Positions 21,005 to 31,510 are shown, counted from the stretch's first letter. The stretch: 55,348 nt of DNA from Methanobacteriota archaeon (GCA_002719815.1 PBET01000031.1:1-55348), one strand, 5' to 3'. Translations and numbers: made by a program. The notes: a model not told the origin generated them from the sequence alone.

Positions 21005-24000
21005 CTATGTGGTTTGACGTGAATCGTACCGGATAGGGGAAGTTTCACCCCGACTTCCGTCCTGTTCGTCGTCATTCACCTCGAACCAGTCAACCATCCA
21101 ATCGCCATCTGTATCCCAATTGGTTGGATCAGTACCTTCAGCCACGTGGTCATCGTTGTAGTCGAGAAGATACCAACCATACTCGTGTTCACCGACCGAA
21201 CGAACAGGAGCCGTATTCGGAGCGCCAGTGTAGTAAATATCCCAAGGATCGGTCAGGTTCCCGCCACACAATACTTCATGATTTGAATTGTCCTGAATGA
21301 GGAAATCAACGTCATTGTCATTAACAACGTAGGCATATCTGAAATCTGAACTTTGAGATTTATCCATCTTGAGATAATTCTTGACTCCTTCATCCCATTG
21401 CCCTAGACCAAGGAGAAGGGCTCGTAGTTGCCAGCCTTCCTGAATCACTTCGCCTTGATAGGTGAGACCAGACAAACGTACTGCGTTTGGACTGGACAAC
21501 GCCTCTGTGGTTATAGCGAAATACTCTTGGAAATTTGTGTATGGTTCATAGGCACATCCAACACCTGAACAGTCCCAATTTCCATCTTGATCTGCATCTT
21601 CATTGGCATCGATTGCATCTCTTGGATCCATTGTAAACCATGTGAACGAAAGTTCAGGTCGTCCAAGCGTTCCAGCATTCAGTGACAACGGCAAACAGGA
21701 ATTTGTTGATGTATCACATGCACCTCCAGTCGCAGGATCGATCCAGTTGACTTGGATTTTCAAGTATGACGAATAGTTGTCATTGGTTTCGTTCCACGCC
21801 TTTGCATATTCATACCAATCCGGAATCATATCGCCATCAGTATCGTTATCCATTGGGTTTGTGCCATACTTGAAGACCTCGCGACCATCGGTGAGATTGA
21901 AGTCTTGATAATGTGCTGTAACCATACCGTTTGATGTTTCTGTAATGTACGATTCTGAATCAGCATCACTATCGTTCAAGTCGGGCCGTGTATCATTGTC
22001 GTACTCCATCCAGTTGGTGAATGGTAAATCTCCAATTCCAGGTTGTATGACTTGGGTCGATGGCGTGAACGTTCTGTCGTTCCAATCACCTTGAGGAGCA
22101 GGGAGATCGAACGGTGTACGGTCATACCAGCCATCTGAATCTCCATCATAATCAACGTCCCATGGATTTAGTGGGTTTGCAGCCCAGTGATCGATTGTGG
22201 AAGGATTGTCCATACCGTACAAAGCATAGCAATATTCCCATCCATCCGGTATTCCATCGGAATCTGAATCAGGGTGTGTTGGGTCTGAAACGCCCACGAG
22301 GGTTTGATTGAAGTTGTTCTCGTTGAAGGTGTTGATGGTGTTCATGCGATTCACAGAATCTGGACCCTTGGCCATGAAATCGTCGATGAGCGCTTGGCGA
22401 GCTTGTATGAGATTCATACCCGTTTCTTCGACGTAGGCATTCATCGCATCCTCGCCAAAATCAATGATTCCCAAAGCCGCCGGAACTGAACTTCGATTCA
22501 GGTACTTGCCCCAGGTTCTTGATTCCCATTCCCGAAGATTCGAGAAACGCTCATCCAGATCGATGGTTCCATCTTGGTTGCAATCGTAACTATCTCCATC
22601 GGAATCGAGATTCACGTCCGTCTCAATCAATGGATTCAAGCCCCAACGATTTTCGTTCAAATCCCAGGAAGTGAACCAATACTCGAAACCGTCGTACATT
22701 CCATCATCATCGGTATCCGGATTGGTCGGGTCGGTCATTCCAAGAAGCAACGAGATGAACACATTTGGAGGCTCACCTGCCTGCCAAGCATTGAAATCGT
22801 CCAACAAACGCTTACCACGAGAGTCCTTTGAAATCAGGATTTGGAATACGCGCTGTGCTTTTTTGGTTGGTTGTTGAACATCACCATCCTCATGCATGAG
22901 TGGTGCATCTGCTGGTGCATCAATCCCATTTTGAGGGTTGGAGGTTGCGAGTGCAAATTCCTGCAGGTCGACCAAACCATCGTTATCGCTATCAAACGTA
23001 CCATCACCTGCAACAACAGGATTCAGCGTCCATGTCTGAGCCGAAATATTCCAAGCCGTGAAGAGCAATTCCAAGCCATCGATCATGCCGTCACCGTCGG
23101 TATCGACATTGTTTGGATCACCTGTCGGACCAGTGAGATTGTATTGATCGGAACTCATGTAGGTTCCAAAGGAGTATGTGATGGATGCAGATGGCCACTG
23201 CTGGAATGCATAGGCTGAGCCAAGCGTCGTAACAAACCATTGTGGAGATGAACGATTGGAATTGGTCTCCGATAAATCTGCAGAGATGAGGTTGTATTCT
23301 TCCCAATTCGTCATTCCATCATCATCAGCGTCGAGCCATCGGTCAATCGGCTGGAGTGGATTGAGCGTCCATTCATCACCAATCACATCCCAGCGAGCAA
23401 ACCAAATTTCCCAACCGTCCGGCATTCCATCTTCATCGGTATCTGCACTGAATGGGTCGGTTGAACCCTTTTCGATTGAGATTTGACCGGCGAGTATCGC
23501 ACCACTAGCTCGTGAGGCAAAGTCTGCTTCTGGCTGACCAAAATCAGAAATATTGTTGAAAAGATCGGTGGTAAATCCATTTGGAAGTTCTGTACCATCG
23601 GAAGAGAGATTGTTGAGGAAAAGACCAGAACGGATGTGGTATTCAAGATAGTTCACGAACATCTCATTCGGTGTGAGGACACCATCCTTGTTGACGTCGT
23701 ATCCATCGCCATCTGGATTCTCAAACATGTCCGATCCATTCAGGGGGTTCACGCCAATGCGAAGAGGCGACCAGGTGCATTGGCTATCAGCCTCCCATCC
23801 ATCAGGCAGAGTATCACCATCTGAATCGACGAGATTGGGGTCTGGGATGGACCATGATGCAACAGATTCAGGTGATTCGCCAAACTCCTCAAACAAATCA
23901 CCGTTAAGGCCAGCTTCTCGAACAAGGGACCATTGATACTCACAAAGATTCGCTAAACCATCTTGATCAGCATCCCAAGCAGCATCCTCCGCTCGTGTTG

Positions 24001-26755
24001 GGTCGAGCGACCAATTGTTCCCACCATTGAAGGAATTACCCACCCACCGACGGTGCTGAATTTCCCAACCATCCGGCATGCCATCGCCATCGGTATCGAG
24101 CACCGTTGGGTCTGTTTTTACATCGACCGAATTGAGACTCTGATAGGTTGTACGTGCTTCTTCCCCGAGTGTTTCATCGCACATGTATTCGAGTTGAGGA
24201 TCGTAATAACACGTGAAATTGGTCTCCATGAGGAAGTAACCAAAGAATTCTGCACCATCGATCAGTCCGTCCATATCGGAGTCGCTTTGATTCGGAAGGG
24301 TCGAATTGTACCCTTCAGGTGTACGAGCAACATATCGATATTCATCGAGATTTGTCCAATTCCGATCGATTTGTCCATCACCACTAAGGCGCAATCCATC
24401 GACATCACCATCGAGCAATGCATCCCATGGATCGGTTGGGTCAAGGCCATACGCAAGTTCCCAACCATCCGGCATGCCATCGCTGTCAGAGTCGTTGGCA
24501 CCTGGATCCATCAACTCGAGATTTGCAAATCGCCCTGGGGCCGATGCACCTAGAATGTAGGTTTCACCATCACGGACCATCGTAGCAATGGAGGCAATTT
24601 CACCCGGCATTTCAGAATTTGATTGGAGGCCGTACACTTCAGCATAGTTGCCAGCAAGGACCCAAAGTCCCGCAGATGAACCGATGAGAATCTCGTTCTC
24701 TCCAGGATAAATTGCATGAATGTTGTTCGATTTGGCAAGTTCATCAGCATCGTTTCCAGGATGCTCGTAGGACCCTCCGAAGAACATCGCATTGAGTTCA
24801 AGATCGAGACGGTGCAGACCGGAAGGCGTACCAATCCAAAGAACGGTTGGGCTTTGTGAACTTGGACCGTCGAGTTTCAAGGCTTGAACTTCAGCAGGAT
24901 TGCCTGAAGCACCGAGGTTGAGCGCACGAATGTCATCGATTTTATTGGCGATGTTCGATGGATTTGGATCGTAGAAGAATCGCCATGTAGGCGTCGCATC
25001 ATCTCGGCCAGTAGCCGACTCGAGTGTCATGAGACCTCGTTCAGTCCCAACATAGAGAACCAAACCTCCACCAGGCACTGTACCGTGTTCCAACTCCGTC
25101 ACCACAACTTCGTTATCGGTTAGAACGGATTTGAAGTTCGCTCCCAATTCATAGGTTTGTGTGATAAGACCACCTGAACTTACCTCAAAGACCATTCCAG
25201 CACCGCTTGCACCCAGAGCAATGAGCTGCTGAGTTGAACCCTCAATGGCGAGTTGATGGAGAGCGAATACTTCGACTGCATCGGTCGAAGACCATGACGC
25301 AAGTGGTTCGATGAAACCATCGACTTGAATCGCAGCAACATGCACACCATGCGACGTTGCTATCGCAATCGAGTGAGGTCCTGTGTCTGACTCGACAAAA
25401 ATGGCTTCATACCCGATAATCCCTTGAGGAAGCCAGAGATTTTGCGTTGTTTGCGTTGCATAATCGATGGTTGTGAGTCCATAGCGGGTGAGATAATGGG
25501 CGGTTGTACCATCGACCAAAATACTGCGAACATCATAATGCATGATGGAAAGCGAACCAGGAACTGCATTGAACGTCAATGGATATTCATGGAAGGATGA
25601 ATCATTAACACCGAGTTGTACTTCTCGAAGAGCTGCTCGAACTGTGTTGCCTTCATCGTTGTGAACGTAATACTCCTCGAGGTTTGAGAGTGCTTCTCCT
25701 AAACTCAATGCGGAGTCAGTCCGGCTGACATCGGCTGAAACCAATCCATCTCTATTCAGATCCCAGCCATCGCCATCATCGTCGAGCAATGCATTGGAAC
25801 GGTTCAATGGGTCAAGTCCAAAGTGTACTTCCCATCCGTCTGGCATTCCATCGCCAAACGATGGATACAGTGGGCGAACAGAAAATCCGTCCCAACTGTA
25901 TCGGTCGGAATCATCGAGGAGAGGATCGGTCCCCAGCCACAAATCCTCACCAACAACACCGGTTACATTCTCGGTACAAGCAGAGAGGATGTTGACAAAT
26001 GAAGCATTGACGCCATTGGAAACAAACGGCCATTGTGTCAAGGTCGAACCTTGTGGAAGTGTTGCTGAACACCACAAGCCATCCAATTCTGTGGTGAAAT
26101 TTCCTGGCATGCCGTACTGGTATTCTTCGGGGGACGTGTACATTTCAGCAACGGAAAGAAAACCGTCTCGGTCAACATCAAATCCATCTTCATCGGGATC
26201 GTCGCTTTGGTCACTTGCGTTCAATGGATCAAAATATGGGCAGATGTAGCGTTGAGAATCTTCATCGAATCCGCCCGCCCGCTCACACATCCAAGCTTCA
26301 AAGCCATCGGGCATTCCATCGCCATCTGTATCTGAGACGCGCGGATCGAGATAGATTCGTTCACCATTTTCGTCGAGGGTTCCCGTCAGACCACGGGTGA
26401 AACCAGGGTCGTTGCAATAATCAGGATACGGCCAACAATACTCTTCTGTGTTGTTGAGACCATCTCGATCTGTGTCAAAGTCAGCGTCTGGAACCGTTTT
26501 GTTCAACCCTTGCATCTGGACAAAGCGTCCGTCAACGGCTGAGAAATTGATCCAATCTTGGAAGAGAATCTCATGTACGTCAGGGATTCCATCCGTATCT
26601 TCATCCGTATTGAACGGTAGGTCGTCCGGGTCTGTATCGTCCGGATGAATGTTGGATACAGGCGAGATGACAGGAAATTGGGACATGAAGAGGAGGGCAG
26701 CAATCACAGCGAGTGTGGAGAGTATCGTGGTCTGGCTCCTACGCAATTGCATCAC
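21005..26755 (-). CDS. Giant secreted protein with many DxDxDG (TSP3/calcium-binding type) repeats and a beta-propeller-like centre
   Basis: 1916 aa; at least 12 copies of DTDGDGMPDGWE-like repeat; signal-peptide-like N-terminus; no obvious C-terminal TM. Confidence 0.88.
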   Translation of the reverse strand: MMQLRRSQTTILSTLAVIAALLFMSQFPVISPVSNIHPDDTDPDDLPFNTDEDTDGIPDVHEILFQDWINFSAVDGRFVQMQGLNKTVPDADFDTDRDGLNNTEEYCWPYPDYCNDPGFTRGLTGTLDENGERIYLDPRVSDTDGDGMPDGFEAWMCERAGGFDEDSQRYICPYFDPLNASDQSDDPDEDGFDVDRDGFLSVAEMYTSPEEYQYGMPGNFTTELDGLWCSATLPQGSTLTQWPFVSNGVNASFVNILSACTENVTGVVGEDLWLGTDPLLDDSDRYSWDGFSVRPLYPSFGDGMPDGWEVHFGLDPLNRSNALLDDDGDGWDLNRDGLVSADVSRTDSALSLGEALSNLEEYYVHNDEGNTVRAALREVQLGVNDSSFHEYPLTFNAVPGSLSIMHYDVRSILVDGTTAHYLTRYGLTTIDYATQTTQNLWLPQGIIGYEAIFVESDTGPHSIAIATSHGVHVAAIQVDGFIEPLASWSSTDAVEVFALHQLAIEGSTQQLIALGASGAGMVFEVSSGGLITQTYELGANFKSVLTDNEVVVTELEHGTVPGGGLVLYVGTERGLMTLESATGRDDATPTWRFFYDPNPSNIANKIDDIRALNLGASGNPAEVQALKLDGPSSQSPTVLWIGTPSGLHRLDLELNAMFFGGSYEHPGNDADELAKSNNIHAIYPGENEILIGSSAGLWVLAGNYAEVYGLQSNSEMPGEIASIATMVRDGETYILGASAPGRFANLELMDPGANDSDSDGMPDGWELAYGLDPTDPWDALLDGDVDGLRLSGDGQIDRNWTNLDEYRYVARTPEGYNSTLPNQSDSDMDGLIDGAEFFGYFLMETNFTCYYDPQLEYMCDETLGEEARTTYQSLNSVDVKTDPTVLDTDGDGMPDGWEIQHRRWVGNSFNGGNNWSLDPTRAEDAAWDADQDGLANLCEYQWSLVREAGLNGDLFEEFGESPESVASWSIPDPNLVDSDGDTLPDGWEADSQCTWSPLRIGVNPLNGSDMFENPDGDGYDVNKDGVLTPNEMFVNYLEYHIRSGLFLNNLSSDGTELPNGFTTDLFNNISDFGQPEADFASRASGAILAGQISIEKGSTDPFSADTDEDGMPDGWEIWFARWDVIGDEWTLNPLQPIDRWLDADDDGMTNWEEYNLISADLSETNSNRSSPQWFVTTLGSAYAFQQWPSASITYSFGTYMSSDQYNLTGPTGDPNNVDTDGDGMIDGLELLFTAWNISAQTWTLNPVVAGDGTFDSDNDGLVDLQEFALATSNPQNGIDAPADAPLMHEDGDVQQPTKKAQRVFQILISKDSRGKRLLDDFNAWQAGEPPNVFISLLLGMTDPTNPDTDDDGMYDGFEYWFTSWDLNENRWGLNPLIETDVNLDSDGDSYDCNQDGTIDLDERFSNLREWESRTWGKYLNRSSVPAALGIIDFGEDAMNAYVEETGMNLIQARQALIDDFMAKGPDSVNRMNTINTFNENNFNQTLVGVSDPTHPDSDSDGIPDGWEYCYALYGMDNPSTIDHWAANPLNPWDVDYDGDSDGWYDRTPFDLPAPQGDWNDRTFTPSTQVIQPGIGDLPFTNWMEYDNDTRPDLNDSDADSESYITETSNGMVTAHYQDFNLTDGREVFKYGTNPMDNDTDGDMIPDWYEYAKAWNETNDNYSSYLKIQVNWIDPATGGACDTSTNSCLPLSLNAGTLGRPELSFTWFTMDPRDAIDANEDADQDGNWDCSGVGCAYEPYTNFQEYFAITTEALSSPNAVRLSGLTYQGEVIQEGWQLRALLLGLGQWDEGVKNYLKMDKSQSSDFRYAYVVNDNDVDFLIQDNSNHEVLCGGNLTDPWDIYYTGAPNTAPVRSVGEHEYGWYLLDYNDDHVAEGTDPTNWDTDGDWMVDWFEVNDDEQDGSRGETSPIRYDSRQTT
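22240..26640 (-). repeat. Degenerate coding repeat encoding DxDGDGMPDGWE modules
   Basis: Recurrent DNA such as ccatccggcatgccatcgccatcggtatc near 24067, ccatccggcatgccatcgctgtcagagtc near 24466, ccgtccggcattccatcttcatcggtatc near 23418, ccatcgggcattccatcgccatctgtatc near 26305. Confidence 0.85.
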
Positions 26756-26925
26756 CTACGGCCGAACGCCCTAAGCAAACTCCTTGTCTCCACGCTTATA
26801 GCAATGATGGAGCGATGTTCATACACCGCATCCCGAAAAACACCTACAAAAACGGCTGAATTCATTTGTTTTAGGCGGTGTATTCAAAATCCGTCTGCAC
26901 TCGCCTATGGTCGATTCAGATGGGC

Positions 26926-27750
26926 ATGTCGATTACGCACCTCGGTACAGGCAGTCGTGGCAACGCCACACTGCTTAGTTCAGGTTCGTCGCACATTCTC
27001 ATCGATCAAGGATTTAGTGGCGTCCAATTGGAAAAGCGACTCAATATGCTTGATGTTTCACCAACCGACTTGGAAGGAATCGTCATCACACACCATCATG
27101 GCGATCATGGAGGTGGAGCGTTGATTGCCCAAAAGCGATGGGAAATTCCAGTGTATGCCAACCATCGAACAGCAGCAGAACTTGGCTTATTGAATCATCA
27201 TACGCATGAATTCGAAGCCCTCGATGTGTTGCAGTTTGGAAATGGAATCTCATTGCTACCAGTACCCGTTCCACACGCTGGAGCGGATAATGTCGCCTTT
27301 GTCGCCAGTCATGGTGGAGAACGTTCGGCCATCATCACGGATTTGGGCAGTTGGACGGACGAACTGGTTCACCATGTCAGGGGATGTCAACACATCGCAG
27401 TTGAAGCAAATTATGATCGAAACAGATTGATGTCAGGCCCGTATCCTGCATCGCTCAAAGACCGAATTTCAGGCCGTGGAGGCCACCTCTCCAATGCACA
27501 AACCGGGGCATTTCTCAACCAAGTTTGCACTGACGCAACTCGAAGCATTACATTGACGCATCTTTCTGAAATGAACAATGCTCCGCATCTTGCAGAGTCA
27601 ACGGTCCTGTTTGAAATCGACGAGGTGTTTGAAGGAGACATCAACATCTCGCTTCAAGATGGACCCCAATTTTCCCATTTTATTGGACGACGTGACGGAG
27701 ATGGATTCGCCACCAACGCCATTCAACGAATCCAACGAAACTTGCCATGA
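26926..27750 (+). CDS. MBL-fold metallohydrolase (YycJ/WalJ-like)
   Basis: MSITHLGTGSRGNATLLSSGSSHILIDQGFSGVQLEKRL...VITHHHGDHGGG; ORF track starts at 26878. Confidence 0.85.
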   Translation: MSITHLGTGSRGNATLLSSGSSHILIDQGFSGVQLEKRLNMLDVSPTDLEGIVITHHHGDHGGGALIAQKRWEIPVYANHRTAAELGLLNHHTHEFEALDVLQFGNGISLLPVPVPHAGADNVAFVASHGGERSAIITDLGSWTDELVHHVRGCQHIAVEANYDRNRLMSGPYPASLKDRISGRGGHLSNAQTGAFLNQVCTDATRSITLTHLSEMNNAPHLAESTVLFEIDEVFEGDINISLQDGPQFSHFIGRRDGDGFATNAIQRIQRNLP

Positions 27751-27777
27751 GACAGTGAGCATGAGGTCAATACCTAA

Positions 27778-28857
27778 ATGCATCCGAACAACTACGCTCA
27801 ACAAGGGGACGTCAAGATGCATCGCCAGAAGACTGACGACGACGGTGATGCCGTCAGTGAGATTCTTGGCGTCATCATGATGCTCGCCATGGTCATCACC
27901 ATTATGGGCGGGGTCTGGATATTCCTCAACCCCTACCTCGTCGCCTTCCATGACAATACCAACTGGCACAGTGCGAGCAACATCGCAGATCGCATCGAAG
28001 ACCGCATCGATGTTGTGGGCGACTCTCCGGACGGAACAGGGACACAGCAAGCATTGTCGATTAAATCCTCGACCATTAATCCAGCAAATCTCGTTGAAGA
28101 ATGGATTATCGCTTCGGACTTAACACCCAACGAAGTGGTTCAAGTCAATGAACTGAATGCAAGTTCGTTCCAATTTATGGCACTCAATGAAAGCGTGACA
28201 TCCATCTCTGTTCAAAATCCAACCAATGTCTCAACCTTTGATGTGAGTTCTGGATTCGATTGGACAACCATTGACCATAATCTTGTAAGTGAAACATATC
28301 TCATCATCGACTTCTACAATGCAGGCGATGTACATGTCCATCGATGGTCACGTTTCGTACTCTCAGGACTCAGCATTAGTACGCTTATCGATGGTGGATT
28401 AAATCAAATTGCATTGGTCAACGATGCGAGAATTTCCAAGGACCCATCAACATCTTGGTCCATCGAGGAAGCGCCCCGTCTGCGACTTGATACGCTCGTG
28501 GATGGTTCAACGCGACTTTCGCTCGTTCTCACCGATGTCCAATTGAACAGTGCAATCGAAAGCGGAGGGAATGTGGGATTCAAAGTTGAATCTCTTGGTC
28601 CGATTCAATTGTTTACGGGTGAATCATACAACCTCCAGATGAAAGTAAAGAACACACTTCACTCCGTTATCGACCCGCAATACCATGAAATTTGGCTCAC
28701 CGATTACACAATTAGTCGAGCTTCTGGAACGCTGGATGAATTTGTTGGTATTACGCCATATCAGCGTGCGAGTGGAATCGATGGATTGACCGTGCAAACA
28801 CAGGGTCAGCCCCTTTCCCTTGAAATCGATGTTCGAAGATTGGCGGTGAACGCATGA
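27778..28857 (+). CDS. Archaeal type IV pilin-like protein 1
   Basis: Class III signal-like N-terminus: DDDGDAVSEILGVIMMLAMVITIMGGVWIF. Alternative start MHRQK at 27817. Confidence 0.78.
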   Translation: MHPNNYAQQGDVKMHRQKTDDDGDAVSEILGVIMMLAMVITIMGGVWIFLNPYLVAFHDNTNWHSASNIADRIEDRIDVVGDSPDGTGTQQALSIKSSTINPANLVEEWIIASDLTPNEVVQVNELNASSFQFMALNESVTSISVQNPTNVSTFDVSSGFDWTTIDHNLVSETYLIIDFYNAGDVHVHRWSRFVLSGLSISTLIDGGLNQIALVNDARISKDPSTSWSIEEAPRLRLDTLVDGSTRLSLVLTDVQLNSAIESGGNVGFKVESLGPIQLFTGESYNLQMKVKNTLHSVIDPQYHEIWLTDYTISRASGTLDEFVGITPYQRASGIDGLTVQTQGQPLSLEIDVRRLAVNA

Positions 28858-31043
28858 TGCAACTTCAACGTGATGAAGAAGCTGTATCAGCAGCCATCGC
28901 TACGGTACTTCTTTTCGGTGGTGTCATATCGATCATCAGTTTGATGATGGTCACGATGATTCCCGTTATCGAAGAGCTTGAAGGAAGTGTTGAGCGACAT
29001 GACATGTCTGCACAGATGATGCAGTTCAACCAACAGACGACAACACTCGCACAACAAGGCATGCCTGGTGACGTTGTTACGCAAGAATTCGTTCCAGTTG
29101 ATGGTGCATTATCATGGGACATGATGCGTAGCGGCATGTGGTACACTTCAACATGGGAAGAAGACCATTCCTTCCGAATCAGAGACGTCTTGGATTTTGA
29201 TGACATGCTCAAGATACGGCATGCTGAATCAACCACTTCAACCGCATGTTTTTCCGATTTACGACTTGGTCCAGATCGTCCATACCACTACACTGCTCCA
29301 GCATGGTCGGATAATGTCATCGTGACGACCAAACCAGGTCTAAGTTTCCCACTTGGCCCAATTCAGGTCGATGTTTTACGTAACGCAGAACTTGACCATA
29401 CTGCGGAATTGTTCGTCGACGACGTTCTTGAGTGGACATTGGATGACGCAGATTGGTCGATTCAATCTTCACAAGAACTGGTCGTTTATTGGATGCGTGG
29501 AGGACAAGGAACGACCGAAGCGCGACCATCCGATGCGAATGCAAATGGATTAGGCCGTTCCTGGGCCTTACCACTTCCAGCAGGTAATGTTCATCTCAAC
29601 GCTGTCTCGGAAGACCTGATGATGGTCACAGGTAGTGGCCAATTTGGAGACTTTACAGAGGTCGCCTTGCAGTCTGACCTCTTGAATGTTGGAACAAATT
29701 GGAACAAAACCCTCGTCCTTGATGTTGCACAGGTCGTGCACATCACAACAACCAGTGATGCACAGTTGATGCTGTCGATTGGAGGTACGGATGGTGCAAC
29801 CGCATGGAAAAGTAGGACTGGTTCAATGCATGGCACTTCGTTCATACCTCCTGCTCAATCAGGCCATTTGCTCCTCTCCAATCCAAATATCGATGTTGCT
29901 ACAGTGACATGGAGAGGCGCTGGAATAAGCATTGATCCGATGAATAGTTATTCTGTTTCATGGCCACCGGTTGGTCTCGATGGTGCGAGCTATCTGAAGA
30001 GTGACATCCCAGTTTCGGTCACATGGACGAGTTCAGTCGCTCCAATCGGTGCGTACGAATTGGGAGCGATCGATACAGGTATGGAATCTGGGATCCAAAT
30101 GCATGCGAACAATTCAAACACGTTCAATCTTGAACTTCGTAGCAATGGTGAACAATCGATCTTGAATATTTCAACGAGTGATGATAATGCAACCGTTCTT
30201 GATTCGTCAGAAACACTCACAGTTCCTGTGAATGGAGAAGCCATTTATGTCAACACTACCAAAGGACACGGCGTCTTTGCCATGGCTGAACATGGTTCAG
30301 TTGGTCTTCATGATGCACATCATGATGGGGCGAGGCGTTGTGTTTCAATCGGTGTAACAGCATCAGGATGGGTTGATCTTACCATGCCATGGGCAAGCAT
30401 GGGTGGCCGAAGTATTGTCGATGTACAAGCCGCATGGACTTCCGGTGCGTTCCCATCCAGTTTGCACATCGAACTGTATGGATTAATTGTTGAGGAACCA
30501 TACACGCCGATTGGAAGCGCTTGGGTCATGCAAATCTCTCGATTCGTCTATGAATTCGAATCATCGGTTACGGGAATGGAGGTTGCCATGAGCGGTGGTG
30601 CTGTCTTGACAAATCACCCAGAATTCAATCCAACTGTCATCGTCCCACCATCGGACAGAGGCGGCCCTGGCCCACGATTTGCAGCAACAATTCCCGCGCT
30701 CCATCCAACCAGCGATTCTTCCTCAGGCGGTGGAATCCTTTCGATGGAAGTCACACTGACAAAACGCATGTCCCTTGCAAGCGATATTGCTTACGAAGTA
30801 CGTCGAGGATGGGCTGAACCCTATGGTGATGCAATCGCTCAATCGTCAACCGATGGATTGGAAGCAAGTGAGGATTGGACAATTTATCCAGGACGATTGG
30901 ATTTGCTAAGCGACTACGTTGGTTGGGTTCCAGATCCAGGTTTCGGAACAGTAGAATCCGTTTGGCATACTGCTGGAGAGCCGATTCAATTTTCATTGCA
31001 GATCTCGTCCCTTGACGCCCATGTTTCAGAGGTGATCGCTTGA
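28854..31043 (+). CDS. Archaeal pilin-like protein 2 with large ectodomain
   Basis: 729 aa; N-terminal RDEEAVSAAIATVLLFGGVISIISLMMV; 4-bp overlap with the preceding ORF. Confidence 0.72.
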   Translation: MMQLQRDEEAVSAAIATVLLFGGVISIISLMMVTMIPVIEELEGSVERHDMSAQMMQFNQQTTTLAQQGMPGDVVTQEFVPVDGALSWDMMRSGMWYTSTWEEDHSFRIRDVLDFDDMLKIRHAESTTSTACFSDLRLGPDRPYHYTAPAWSDNVIVTTKPGLSFPLGPIQVDVLRNAELDHTAELFVDDVLEWTLDDADWSIQSSQELVVYWMRGGQGTTEARPSDANANGLGRSWALPLPAGNVHLNAVSEDLMMVTGSGQFGDFTEVALQSDLLNVGTNWNKTLVLDVAQVVHITTTSDAQLMLSIGGTDGATAWKSRTGSMHGTSFIPPAQSGHLLLSNPNIDVATVTWRGAGISIDPMNSYSVSWPPVGLDGASYLKSDIPVSVTWTSSVAPIGAYELGAIDTGMESGIQMHANNSNTFNLELRSNGEQSILNISTSDDNATVLDSSETLTVPVNGEAIYVNTTKGHGVFAMAEHGSVGLHDAHHDGARRCVSIGVTASGWVDLTMPWASMGGRSIVDVQAAWTSGAFPSSLHIELYGLIVEEPYTPIGSAWVMQISRFVYEFESSVTGMEVAMSGGAVLTNHPEFNPTVIVPPSDRGGPGPRFAATIPALHPTSDSSSGGGILSMEVTLTKRMSLASDIAYEVRRGWAEPYGDAIAQSSTDGLEASEDWTIYPGRLDLLSDYVGWVPDPGFGTVESVWHTAGEPIQFSLQISSLDAHVSEVIA

Positions 31044-31510
31044 ACATCACTTCACTCCAACGAAATCGGGAAGGTGCAGCGACTGAATTAGGCTACGTTT
31101 TCACCTTCCTTCTCGGTGTACTTCTCTTGACCATGTTCAGTTTGTGGATTTATGACATCGAATCAGCGACTCGAGAGCGATGGAATGAAGAGGCGATTGA
31201 CGCAAATATGAACGATTTGTCGGCAGCAATTGAACGAACGGACGTTGCAAGTCGTATCGACAATTCCTCGTATGCAGAACGTGTGTATTGGAGGACGACA
31301 GAAGCCGATGAATCTCAATTTACGCTCGAATTAACCGATACAACACTGATTTTGTACGATGCAGAGGGTGAATTGGATACGGAACGTTCCCTTTCTGGAA
31401 CTTCTTCAGTACCACATTCAGGAACGATTGAACTCGCAGGTGTCCAATCCATTTGGGTCGTTTACCACGATGGATTCATCACGCTCGAACTGGACAGACC
31501 GATGTTCTAA
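31040..31510 (+). CDS. Archaeal pilin-like protein 3
   Basis: 156 aa; N-terminal NREGAATELGYVFTFLLGVLLLTMFSLWIY; 4-bp overlap with the preceding ORF. Confidence 0.7.
   Translation: MNITSLQRNREGAATELGYVFTFLLGVLLLTMFSLWIYDIESATRERWNEEAIDANMNDLSAAIERTDVASRIDNSSYAERVYWRTTEADESQFTLELTDTTLILYDAEGELDTERSLSGTSSVPHSGTIELAGVQSIWVVYHDGFITLELDRPMF

Noticed and set aside
15658-26400. Numerous opposite-strand and alternate-frame ORFs of 60-200 aa inside the giant genes
   Set aside because: They lie antisense to or out of frame with long ORFs that have coherent protein features; low-complexity translations, no recognisable domains.
22240-26640. Recurrent ~30-bp DNA motif resembling a repeat array
   Set aside because: Spacing is irregular and the repeats translate in frame to DxDGDGMPDGWE modules; this is coding repetition, not CRISPR.
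26756-26925. Possible RNA gene in the noncoding gap between the DxDxDG giant and the MBL gene
   Set aside because: No cloverleaf, T-loop or conserved terminal structure could be recognised; probably a divergent promoter region.
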